From an uncultured Oscillospiraceae bacterium (GTDB lineage Bacteria > Bacillota > Clostridia > Oscillospirales > Ruminococcaceae): a stretch of 10,347 bases of DNA. Shown piece after piece: positions 1-6,954 of the stretch. The DNA lies in the NCBI GenBank assembly GCA_934457235.1, contig CAKSHT010000080.1:1-10347 (forward strand), given 5' to 3'. The translations under genes and the position numbers were made by a program. Position 1 is the first letter of the stretch. Every line of letters starts with the position of its first letter. The notes under the pieces are model-generated. The model did not search any database. It had not been told where the DNA came from and saw only the letters and a list, made by a program, of their open reading frames with translations.

Positions 1-1
1 G

Positions 2-130
2 GATAAGCTCGGCTACCGCTGGAAAATACATTCCACCCTTTACGAGGAACCGGGTAGGGAAGTGGGTCTTTCCGTAATTCCGTATGATATTCACATAATG
101 CACAAGATGGCGGAGGCAGAAGAAAAATGA
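2..130 (+). CDS. potA: Spermidine/putrescine ABC transporter ATP-binding protein PotA, C-terminal fragment
   Basis: The reading frame enters from the left edge and ends at the TGA at 128-130, giving 42 C-terminal residues. PotA is the cytoplasmic ATPase that powers polyamine import through PotB and PotC. The Walker motifs lie outside the window, so the call rests on two things. The tail (VGLSVIPYDIHIMHK) resembles the last strand of the TOBE-like regulatory domain of PotA/MalK-type ATPases, and potB, potC and potD follow directly. The stop overlaps the potB start in an ATGA arrangement, which suggests translational coupling. The fragment itself cannot show substrate specificity; the neighbours do. 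Confidence 0.85.
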   Translation, partial: DKLGYRWKIHSTLYEEPGREVGLSVIPYDIHIMHKMAEAEEK

Positions 131-936
131 TGAAGTCCCGTTATCCTGCGTTTCCGTATACACTCTTTATGACAATATTTATTGTCGTTCCGCTGATTAT
201 GGTGGTGTATTTTGCGTTTACCACCTCCGGCGGAGAATTCACTCTGCAAAATATAATCAGAGTAAAAAACTATATTCCCGTAACCGTAAAAAGCCTTTAT
301 CTTTCCCTTGTGGCAACGATAATATGTCTGGTGCTCGGCTATCCCTTCGCATACATAATGGCGCGGAAAACAAGTAATATAAGAAGAACCATGTTTATGC
401 TTATTATGCTGCCCATGTGGATGAACTTTCTGCTTCGCACCTACGCATGGATGACCATTTTGGAGGATAACGGACTTATCAATAAGCTGCTCGCGCTTAT
501 GGGCTTGGGACCTGTCCACATGATAAACACTCAGGGCGCGGTGGTGCTCGGCATGGTGTATGACTATCTGCCGTTTATGATTGTGCCCCTTTATACCGTG
601 CTTATGAAGATGGATTATTCCCTTGTTCAGGCGGCACAGGACTTGGGCGGAAATCCGTTTCAGGTTTTCACCAAGGTTATTCTGCCGCTTAGCCTGCCGG
701 GAATAAGCACCGGCATTACCATGGTGTTCATCCCGTGCGTCAGCACCTTTGTAATTTCAAAAATGCTCGGCGGCGGAACGGAGCTTATGATAGGCGACCT
801 TATCGAAATGCAGTTCCTCGGCAACGCCTATAATCCGCACCTCGGCGCGGGAATTTCACTCGTCCTCATGGTAATTATACTCGTGATAATGACGATAATG
901 AACCAGTTCAACCCGGACGATCAGGTGCTTATTTGA
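127..936 (+). CDS. potB: Spermidine/putrescine ABC transporter permease PotB
   Basis: This is one of the two inner-membrane channel subunits of the polyamine importer. The 269-residue protein shows about six hydrophobic segments, near residues 12-31, 57-79, 89-111, 137-159, 193-211 and 240-258. The EAA loop that docks onto the ATPase is clear at residues 167-193 (QAAQDLGG, then VILPLSLPGI), as in binding-protein-dependent permeases. Length is normal for PotB. The ATG at 127 is preferred over the adjacent ATG at 130 because GGAGG at 112-116 lies 10 bases upstream of 127 and 13 upstream of 130. It overlaps the potA stop and is followed 15 bases later by potC, so all are probably on one transcript. 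Assignment to PotB rather than another opine/polyamine-type permease depends on order and the PotD neighbour. Confidence 0.93.
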   Translation: MMKSRYPAFPYTLFMTIFIVVPLIMVVYFAFTTSGGEFTLQNIIRVKNYIPVTVKSLYLSLVATIICLVLGYPFAYIMARKTSNIRRTMFMLIMLPMWMNFLLRTYAWMTILEDNGLINKLLALMGLGPVHMINTQGAVVLGMVYDYLPFMIVPLYTVLMKMDYSLVQAAQDLGGNPFQVFTKVILPLSLPGISTGITMVFIPCVSTFVISKMLGGGTELMIGDLIEMQFLGNAYNPHLGAGISLVLMVIILVIMTIMNQFNPDDQVLI

Positions 937-951
937 GCGGAGGTGCAATAA

Positions 952-1758
952 ATGAAAACTCTATCCAAAATCTACATGGCGCTTGTGCTAATGTTCCTCT
1001 ATGTGCCGATATTCGTGCTTATCGTGTTCTCGTTCAACGAAACGAAAAGCCGCTCGGTGTTCAGCGGATTCACCCTTGAATGGTACGCCAAGCTGTTCCG
1101 CAACGAGGTCATAATCTCCTCGCTGATGAACACAATAATCATCGCCGTCATAGCAAGCATAGCTGCGACAGTTCTAGGCACGCTGGCTGCTATCGGAATC
1201 AACGCGATGCGTAAGGTACCGAAAGCCATCGTCATGAACATCACCAACATGCCTATCGTAAACCCCGAAATCGTCACCGGTGTTTCACTCATGCTGCTGT
1301 TCGTGTTCTTCGCCGCAAGAATGAATCTTGAATTCGGATTTGTCACGCTAGTTATCGCGCATATCACGTTTGACGTGCCATACGTTATCCTTAACGTAAT
1401 GCCGAAATTCCGCCAGATGGACCCAAACCTGTTTGAAGCCGCGCAGGACCTCGGCTGCGGTCCGTTCACCGCCCTGCGCAAGGTAATTCTCCCGGAGATA
1501 ATGCCCGGCGTTGTCAGCGGATTTCTGATGTCGTTCACGTTCTCGCTGGACGATTTCGTTATCAGCTACTTCACCAGCGGCTCCACCTCGCAGACGCTTC
1601 CTATCACGATCTACTCCATGACCCGCCGCAAGATCTCCCCGGAGATAAACGCGCTGTCCACGATAATCTTCATGGTAGTGGTCATCGTACTGGTGGTAAA
1701 GCACATAATTGAAACCAAGCAGGAGCAGAAACTCCGTGCGAACGGGGGCGACGAATAA
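952..1758 (+). CDS. potC: Spermidine/putrescine ABC transporter permease PotC
   Basis: This is the second channel subunit, the partner of PotB. The 268-residue protein begins with a hydrophobic segment at residues 8-27. Others follow near 62-84, 105-122, 130-149, 187-206 and 235-254, which gives the six-helix pattern of PotC. The EAA loop is at residues 161-187 (FEAAQDLGCG, then VILPEIMPGV). GGAGG at 939-943 sits 8 bases before the ATG and fixes the start. The stop TAA shares its last base with the potD ATG (TAATG), so potD translation is likely coupled to potC. The C-terminal tail is short, polar and charged, as expected for a cytoplasmic end. No missing motif or frameshift is visible. Confidence 0.94.
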   Translation: MKTLSKIYMALVLMFLYVPIFVLIVFSFNETKSRSVFSGFTLEWYAKLFRNEVIISSLMNTIIIAVIASIAATVLGTLAAIGINAMRKVPKAIVMNITNMPIVNPEIVTGVSLMLLFVFFAARMNLEFGFVTLVIAHITFDVPYVILNVMPKFRQMDPNLFEAAQDLGCGPFTALRKVILPEIMPGVVSGFLMSFTFSLDDFVISYFTSGSTSQTLPITIYSMTRRKISPEINALSTIIFMVVVIVLVVKHIIETKQEQKLRANGGDE

Positions 1759-3038
1759 TGAAGAAATACATCAGACCCCTGTGCGCCGTATTATGTGCGC
1801 TCTCCCTTGCTGGCTGCACAGGCGGCGCTCCGTCGGAGGGTACTTCAGACGCCACCGCTGAATCCGAAGAAAGCGAAGCGCAGACACTTACCGTCGAGGA
1901 TATGGACTACTACACCCGTTTCAAGGGACAGGACATATCGATAAACGTCTATAACTGGGGCGAATACATCTCCACCGGCGCAGACGAGGGTACTCTCAAT
2001 GTCAACGCAGAATTCACCAAGCTCACCGGAATCAAGGTGAACTACACGAACTACGCCACCAACGAAGAGCTTTATGCGAAGCTCAAGGGCGGCGGAGCGT
2101 ACTATGACGTCATAATCCCGTCGGATTACATGATCTCCAAGATGATAAAGGAGGACATGCTACAGCCGCTGGATATGGACAATATCCCGAACTTCAAGTA
2201 TATCATGCCGACGTTCGTCGATCCCGCGTACGACCCGGATAATGCGTATTCCGTGCCCTACACATGGGGAACCGTCGGGCTTATCTACAACACCACGATG
2301 ATCGACATTCCCAGGGAGGACATCGACTGGGATATCCTGTGGAATCCGGATTACGCCGACCAGATACTGATGTTCGATAACCCCCGCGATGCCTTTGCGA
2401 TAGCCGAGATAATGATGGGGTATTCCCTCAACACCGAGGATCCCGTGGAACTGACCGCCGCCGCAAATAAGCTGAAAGAACAGAAGAGCGTTGTCCAGGC
2501 GTACGTCATGGACGAGATCTTCGACAAGATGGCGGCGAACGACGCGTGGATCGCTCCTTATTACGCCGGCGACGCGCTGACGATACTGGACGAGAACGAG
2601 GACCTGGATTTCGTCGTACCCAAAAGCGGAACGAATCTGTTCGTGGACGCCATGTGCATTCCGGTCGGCGCAAAGCAGAAGGAAGCCGCCGAGATGTATA
2701 TAAACTTCATGTGCGAGCCAGATATAGCCTATGCGAACATCGACTACATCTGCTACTCCACTCCGCACAGCGTCGCATTTGAAATGCTGGACGAGGAGAC
2801 CCGGACAAATCCCGTATCATACCCTGGCAACGACTACCTTGACGCCAACACGACGATCTTCGTGAACCTCTCAGACGAAGCTAACCTCCAGATGCAGACC
2901 CTGTGGACTGAGATGAAATCCGCAGAAACGGAAACCCCGAACCGCTGGATAGTCCCGGTGTTCCTGCTGCTCTGCCTGGGACTGATAATCTTCACACTGA
3001 TACGGCGGCATGTCAAGAATAAAAAGGACATTTATTGA
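1758..3038 (+). CDS. potD: Spermidine/putrescine-binding lipoprotein PotD with an extra C-terminal membrane helix
   Basis: This extracellular solute-binding protein delivers polyamines to PotBC. Residues 1-20 form a lipoprotein signal peptide with lipobox LAGC (C20), followed by an acidic, Ser-rich linker to about residue 55. The binding fold starts at INVYNWGEYI (residues 62-71), the usual PotD opening. By recalled alignment to E. coli PotD, the pocket keeps W67, Y70, Y124, D297 and Y333. Two tryptophans appear replaced, by Y269 and F295, and the D168/E171 pair by N208/D211. At 426 residues it is longer than E. coli PotD (about 348). Part of the excess is a hydrophobic helix at residues 397-415 followed by the basic tail RRHVKNKK, which suggests a second anchor with its end in the cytoplasm. 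It overlaps potC by one base and ends the operon. The family call is firm; which polyamine it prefers is not. Confidence 0.93.
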   Translation: MKKYIRPLCAVLCALSLAGCTGGAPSEGTSDATAESEESEAQTLTVEDMDYYTRFKGQDISINVYNWGEYISTGADEGTLNVNAEFTKLTGIKVNYTNYATNEELYAKLKGGGAYYDVIIPSDYMISKMIKEDMLQPLDMDNIPNFKYIMPTFVDPAYDPDNAYSVPYTWGTVGLIYNTTMIDIPREDIDWDILWNPDYADQILMFDNPRDAFAIAEIMMGYSLNTEDPVELTAAANKLKEQKSVVQAYVMDEIFDKMAANDAWIAPYYAGDALTILDENEDLDFVVPKSGTNLFVDAMCIPVGAKQKEAAEMYINFMCEPDIAYANIDYICYSTPHSVAFEMLDEETRTNPVSYPGNDYLDANTTIFVNLSDEANLQMQTLWTEMKSAETETPNRWIVPVFLLLCLGLIIFTLIRRHVKNKKDIY

Positions 3039-3043
3039 TAATT

Positions 3044-3162
3044 ACGGCTGCCGATAAATGTCGATTGGGAGTTTATCGAAAAGTACCTTCCAGGCTGCCG
3101 AGAAAGGTGCAGATGCTAGGAAGCGGCTGTTCGGCTAGGCTTTGTGCCTTTCTCGGCAGCCT
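3044..3162 (+). repeat. Cluster of inverted repeats downstream of potD
   Basis: Two hairpins precede the terminator. The first pairs CGATAAA (3052-3058) with TTTATCG (3072-3078). The second pairs AGGCTGCCGAGAAAGG (3092-3107) with its exact complement at 3147-3162, a 16-bp perfect stem that three more pairs, two of them wobbles, can extend; it encloses about 33-39 bases. GGCTGCCGA occurs twice (3046-3054 and 3093-3101), and both copies can pair with TCGGCAGCC at 3153-3161, so alternative folds compete. No ORF, no promoter of its own and no transposase are visible. It is probably the structured 3' end of the pot transcript. A small RNA or a degraded repeat element are alternatives. Confidence 0.6.
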
Positions 3163-3163
3163 G

Positions 3164-3193
3164 ACGGCTGACCTTTAAGGTCAGCCGTTTTTT
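3164..3193 (+). terminator. Intrinsic terminator of the pot operon
   Basis: ACGGCTGACCT (3164-3174) pairs perfectly with AGGTCAGCCGT (3178-3188) over 11 bp around a TTA loop, and six T residues follow at 3188-3193. This is a canonical Rho-independent terminator for transcription coming from potD. It isolates the transporter operon from the cellulase promoter downstream. Confidence 0.92.
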
Positions 3194-3232
3194 ATGTAAA
3201 CGCCCTGTCCGTTACATGTTTTGCAAATCCCC

Positions 3233-3261
3233 TTGACGATTGCCCGCAAATAATATATAAT
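3233..3261 (+). promoter_or_regulatory. Sigma-A-type promoter for the cellulase pair
   Basis: The -35 box TTGACG (3233-3238) and -10 box TATAAT (3256-3261) are separated by exactly 17 bases, within one base of consensus at both boxes combined. Transcription would begin near 3268. An 8-bp palindrome TTTGCAAA (3220-3227) lies 5 bases upstream of the -35 box; it might be an operator but is too short to assign. No catabolite-repression (cre) site is obvious. Confidence 0.85.
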
Positions 3262-3281
3262 ATCAAGGTAGGCTTTATTTT

Positions 3282-3304
3282 GGGGCGGAAGCCCCGGCAA
3301 GGAG
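3282..3304 (+). promoter_or_regulatory. 5' UTR hairpin and ribosome-binding site of the first cellulase
   Basis: GGGGC (3282-3286) and GCCCC (3291-3295) form a compact stem closed by GGAA, a GNRA-type tetraloop. AAGGAG follows at 3299-3304, seven bases before the ATG at 3312. The hairpin ends three bases before the ribosome site, so it leaves the site free. It may stabilise the 5' end of the message rather than block translation (inference). Confidence 0.6.
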
Positions 3305-3311
3305 TATTTTT

Positions 3312-4559
3312 ATGAAATTCAGGAAGATGATAGCCGCAGTTCTTGCTGCGATGTTCTGCGTAACGGCAGTCGGCTGCTCAAAGGAAGATAACTCCGAAAG
3401 CAACACTGTATCCGAGGAAACGGAAAACGTATCCGCAGGCGAAAACGGAGCGCCGGAGAAATCCGACGAGTTCAATCAGGATATCACCGCAATGGAGCTG
3501 ACGGCAGATATACGCATCGGCTGGAGTCTCGGCAATACGCTGGACGCAACCGGCGGCAGCGGGCTTTCCCAGGAAACTAGCTGGGGAAATCCCCAAACGA
3601 CTCAGGAACTGATGCAAGGCGTAAAGGACGCAGGCTTCAATGCAGTGCGTATCCCCACGACCTGGGAGAAGCAGATGGACGAAAACAACGTGATAAACGC
3701 CGAGTGGATGGCGCGTGTAAAAGAGATCGTCGATTACGCATACGACCTTGATATGTACGTTATCCTCAACATGCACCACGAGGAATGGTACCAGCCCTAT
3801 GCCGACAAGGAAGAGGAGATCACCGCAAAGCTCCAGACCTGCTGGACGCAGATCGCAGAAGCATTCAAGGGCTACGACCAGCACCTTATATTTGAGGGAA
3901 TGAACGAGCCGCGCTGGAAGAACACCCAGTTCGAATGGAACGGCGGAAACGACGAGGGCAGGACGGTCGTGAACCATCTGAACAGGGCGTTCGTGGAAGC
4001 CGTGAGAGCCACCGGCGGAAATAACGAGTACCGCTTTCTTATGGTGTGCCCGTATGCCGCAAACTCCAGCGAGAGCGCGCTTGCAGCCCTGGAGCTTCCG
4101 GACGACGACCGACTGATAGTTTCCGTTCACGCATACATTCCCTACAGCTTCGCTTTGCAGAACCCCGGAAGCGACAAGTGGGTAGCCACAAAATCCAACT
4201 GCACCAACGAGATAGACACCCTGGCGGAAGTCCTCAACAGACTTTTCATCAGTAAGGGGCAGGCAGTCATCATCGGCGAGTGCGGCGCGATGAACCGTCA
4301 GAACGAGGAATACCGCGCAGCGTGGGCTGAGTACTATTTCAGCACCTTCAAGAAAATCGGAATACCCTGCTTCTGGTGGGATAACGGCTCTTTCATGAGC
4401 GGCGAGACATTCGGTCTGTTCGACAGATATAACAAGATCCCAAGATACACGCTTCTTGTTGAGGGAATGATGAACGGTGCCGATATGATAACCGGAGTGG
4501 ATTACTTCGCCTCCGCCAGTACGGCAGAATCCACAGGAACAGCAGACAGCGCAGCATAA
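3312..4559 (+). CDS. GH5 family (probably GH5_4) endoglucanase, surface lipoprotein
   Basis: This is a predicted retaining beta-1,4-endoglucanase acting on cellulose, mixed-linkage glucan or xyloglucan outside the cell. Residues 1-22 are a signal peptide with a probable lipobox AVGC (C22), and an acidic Ser/Glu-rich linker runs to about residue 57. The TIM-barrel catalytic domain spans roughly residues 62-390. It contains the GH5 signature LIFEGMNEPR with acid/base E199, nucleophile E323 in VIIGECG, and conserved R113, H155-H156, H273 and W356. The IGWSLGN and ETSWGNP blocks point to subfamily 4; the usual GWNLGN has Ser at residue 72 here. There is no dockerin or recognisable carbohydrate-binding module, and the C-terminal tail (397-415) is Ala/Ser/Thr-rich. 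It has its own promoter and leads a two-gene unit with a paralogue 18 bases downstream. Exact substrate cannot be read from sequence. Confidence 0.92.
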   Translation: MKFRKMIAAVLAAMFCVTAVGCSKEDNSESNTVSEETENVSAGENGAPEKSDEFNQDITAMELTADIRIGWSLGNTLDATGGSGLSQETSWGNPQTTQELMQGVKDAGFNAVRIPTTWEKQMDENNVINAEWMARVKEIVDYAYDLDMYVILNMHHEEWYQPYADKEEEITAKLQTCWTQIAEAFKGYDQHLIFEGMNEPRWKNTQFEWNGGNDEGRTVVNHLNRAFVEAVRATGGNNEYRFLMVCPYAANSSESALAALELPDDDRLIVSVHAYIPYSFALQNPGSDKWVATKSNCTNEIDTLAEVLNRLFISKGQAVIIGECGAMNRQNEEYRAAWAEYYFSTFKKIGIPCFWWDNGSFMSGETFGLFDRYNKIPRYTLLVEGMMNGADMITGVDYFASASTAESTGTADSAA

Positions 4560-4577
4560 ACATTTTAAGGAGACACC

Positions 4578-5735
4578 ATGGGATTAATAAGCAAAATCAC
4601 CGCCGCAGTTACGGCACTCACTATCCTCGCCGGATCAAACATATCTGATGCAGAAAAAATATTTGACAAGTATGTCAAAGGACAGGACGCAGGCACCAGC
4701 ACGAGCGATGTACTTACCTCGGCTGTTGACCCCGTAAAGCTTTGCAGCGAAATAACCATCGGCTGGAACCTCGGCAACTCACTGGATGCCACCAGCGGAT
4801 ATGGTCTGAACAGCGAAACAAGCTGGGGCAACCCCGTGACCACCAGGGAGCTTATCCTCAAGGTCAAGGAAGCCGGCTTCGACGCAGTGAGAATACCCAC
4901 GACCTGGTACAATCACGCAGACAACGATCTTAACGTTGACGAAGAGTGGTTCGAGCGCGTGCAGGAAGTAGTCGATTACGCGTATGACGAGGGAATGTAT
5001 GTTATCCTCAACGCGCACCACGAAAACTGGTACGATCCCTACAAGGACAACCTCGCAAGCGCCAAGAAGAAAATGAAAACTCTCTGGACACAGATAGCAA
5101 ACCGTTTCGAAAGCTACGGTGAGCGCCTGATATTTGAAGGCTTGAACGAGCCGCGCTGGAGAAACACCAACTACGAATGGAACGGCGGCAACTCCGAAGG
5201 CAGAAGCGCCATCAACGAGCTTAACGCGGCATTTGTAAAGGCAGTGCGCGCCGCAGGCGGAAATAACAAGTACCGTGCGCTGATGATACCTACCTACGCC
5301 GCAAGCGCCTCCGGACTTGACGGGTTCACAGTTCCGGACGACAAGAGCCTTATAGTTTCAATTCATGCTTATTCCCCGTATGATTTCGCGATGAACGAAA
5401 ACGGCACCACAACATTCGACCCCAAGAGCGACAACAGCACCAACGAGCTTAAGTGGCTTTCCGGAACGCTGCATGATCGCTTCATCAGCAAGGGCGTCGG
5501 CGTTATAATCGGCGAATGCGGAACCGTAAACAAAAACAACCTTTCACAGCGAATGAACTGGGCAGGATATTTCCCGAAGGTATTCGGCGACAACGGAATC
5601 CCGGTATTTCTGTGGGACAACAACGCATACGGATATGGAACCGAAACTTTCGGCATGCTCCACCGCAATACCCTCACCTGGGAATATCCCGAATACATCA
5701 AGAAGCTTGTTGCAACGGCCAAAAGCTGTAAGTAA
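4578..5735 (+). CDS. GH5 family (probably GH5_4) endoglucanase, secreted paralogue
   Basis: This is a second retaining beta-glucanase, closely similar to the preceding gene product through the whole catalytic domain (about residues 53-378). Acid/base E191 lies in LIFEGLNEPR and nucleophile E313 in VIIGECG; R105, H147-H148, H263 and W346 also match the GH5 set. IGWNLGN and ETSWGNP support GH5_4. The N-terminus differs: a hydrophobic stretch at residues 8-19 follows a single lysine, with no lipobox, so it is probably a weak Sec signal cleaved around residue 20-25. The product would be released or only loosely held. AAGGAG at 4567-4572 lies five bases before the ATG. The 18-base gap from the first cellulase, with no promoter, implies co-transcription and an origin by tandem duplication. 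No dockerin or binding module follows the catalytic domain. Confidence 0.91.
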   Translation: MGLISKITAAVTALTILAGSNISDAEKIFDKYVKGQDAGTSTSDVLTSAVDPVKLCSEITIGWNLGNSLDATSGYGLNSETSWGNPVTTRELILKVKEAGFDAVRIPTTWYNHADNDLNVDEEWFERVQEVVDYAYDEGMYVILNAHHENWYDPYKDNLASAKKKMKTLWTQIANRFESYGERLIFEGLNEPRWRNTNYEWNGGNSEGRSAINELNAAFVKAVRAAGGNNKYRALMIPTYAASASGLDGFTVPDDKSLIVSIHAYSPYDFAMNENGTTTFDPKSDNSTNELKWLSGTLHDRFISKGVGVIIGECGTVNKNNLSQRMNWAGYFPKVFGDNGIPVFLWDNNAYGYGTETFGMLHRNTLTWEYPEYIKKLVATAKSCK

Positions 5736-5743
5736 ATAACCAT

Positions 5744-5769
5744 CTCCCCTGCGTTTATATGCGGGGGAG
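5744..5769 (+). terminator. GC-rich hairpin between cellulases and sbcD, possible weak terminator
   Basis: CTCCCCTGC (5744-5752) pairs with GCGGGGGAG (5761-5769) over 9 bp with one G-T wobble and an 8-base loop. Only two T residues follow, so it lacks the T-tract of an efficient intrinsic terminator. It could attenuate transcription or protect the 3' end of the cellulase message while allowing some read-through into sbcD. Confidence 0.45.
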
Positions 5770-5790
5770 TTCTGCAAACGGAGGTATTAT

Positions 5791-6951
5791 ATGAGATTCA
5801 TGCACATCAGCGACCTGCATATCGGCAAGCGACTGTGCGAAACGGATATTTCCGCAGATATAGAGCACGCGCTGTTTGACGAGATACTCGGCAGGATATA
5901 CCGCGAAGCGGCAGAGGAAAAGGCACCGGACGCACTCATCATTGCCGGGGATATCTATGACAAGACGCTCCCGTCAGCGGAAGCCGAGGAAGTTTTCGGA
6001 AAGCTGCTCAGCACCGCTGTAAAACTCGGCATGAAAGTTTTCGTGATAAGCGGAAACCACGACAGCGCCCGCCGCGTGGCGTCAAACGAAGAGCTTCTGT
6101 CCCAGCTGGGCGTATACATTTCAAGACCGTTTTCAGCGCAGGACCCGGTGCGTATCGAACACCTTGGTGAATTCGACGTGGCATTACTGCCGTTCGTTTC
6201 CCTGTCCGATGTCCGTGGAGCGTATCCCGACGAGGATATCCCGGACATGACATCGGCGATATCAACTATATTACGTCACGCCGGGCTGCCCGGTGAGCGC
6301 CCCTGTATCATTGCCGCGCACCAGACCGTTGAAATGGGCATCGCCGGCGGCTCCGAGAGCGCCGACCGCTGCGTATTCGACGGCTTTGCCTACACCTGCC
6401 TCGGACATATCCACACTCCGCAGAACAAGGGAGAGCGCGTACGTTACTGCGGCTCCCCGGTGTGCTATTCCGGCAGCGAGGCAAAGCAGCCTAAGAAGTA
6501 CTGCGATATCGTTGATATACAGCCGGACGGTGCTTTTTCCGTTCAGAATATCGAAATACAGCCGCTCCATGGATTCCGGGTAATGGAGGACGCATTCGTT
6601 GACCTGATGTCCGACAAATATCCCATGACCAACGACTACTGCTACATAAAGGTCAGCGAAGCGGACGGAGTGGAAGGCGTTGCCGCGCAGCTCCGCACGA
6701 AATTCCCGAACATGCTGAGCCTTACCCACGAAAACCACGCCGCGGACAATTCCGAGGAGGAAACCGGCGGCGACGGCGAGGATTTCTGCGAGGATTTCCG
6801 GAGCTTCTACAAGGCAGTTACGCACACGGATATCGCCGAGGATATCCTGCGCAGCGCCGAGTATATTTTTCGCCGCACGGAGGAAGCTTTCGGCAACGGA
6901 ACTACTTCCGAGCTTGAAGCAGCTGCTCCGCAGCTTGGAGAAGAGGAATAA
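5791..6951 (+). CDS. sbcD: Exonuclease subunit SbcD (Mre11 homologue)
   Basis: This is the nuclease half of the SbcCD complex, a Mn-dependent 3'-5' exonuclease and hairpin endonuclease that opens DNA palindromes and processes blocked ends in the cytoplasm. The 386-residue protein has all the calcineurin-like phosphoesterase motifs: DLH (D8, H10), GDIYD (D54), GNHD (N89, H90), AHQ (H177) and GHIH (H206, H208), at nearly the same positions as in archaeal Mre11. The region after about residue 260 is the capping and SbcC-binding part. It includes an acidic Glu/Asp/Gly-rich stretch (residues 322-335) and ends in an acidic tail. GGAGG at 5780-5784 is six bases before the ATG. sbcC starts three bases after the stop. 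No separate promoter is evident in the 55 bases before it. Confidence 0.96.
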   Translation: MRFMHISDLHIGKRLCETDISADIEHALFDEILGRIYREAAEEKAPDALIIAGDIYDKTLPSAEAEEVFGKLLSTAVKLGMKVFVISGNHDSARRVASNEELLSQLGVYISRPFSAQDPVRIEHLGEFDVALLPFVSLSDVRGAYPDEDIPDMTSAISTILRHAGLPGERPCIIAAHQTVEMGIAGGSESADRCVFDGFAYTCLGHIHTPQNKGERVRYCGSPVCYSGSEAKQPKKYCDIVDIQPDGAFSVQNIEIQPLHGFRVMEDAFVDLMSDKYPMTNDYCYIKVSEADGVEGVAAQLRTKFPNMLSLTHENHAADNSEEETGGDGEDFCEDFRSFYKAVTHTDIAEDILRSAEYIFRRTEEAFGNGTTSELEAAAPQLGEEE

Positions 6952-6954
6952 GCC

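Noticed and set aside
2160..2768. Antisense open frame of 202 codons inside potD
   Set aside because: It is a shadow of potD codon usage; potD is complete and in operon context, and the antisense product resembles no known protein.
3092..3162. 16-bp inverted repeat as the ends of a small mobile element
   Set aside because: The enclosed segment is only about 39 bases, there is no transposase, and the flanks show no target-site duplication. Transcript structure is the simpler explanation.
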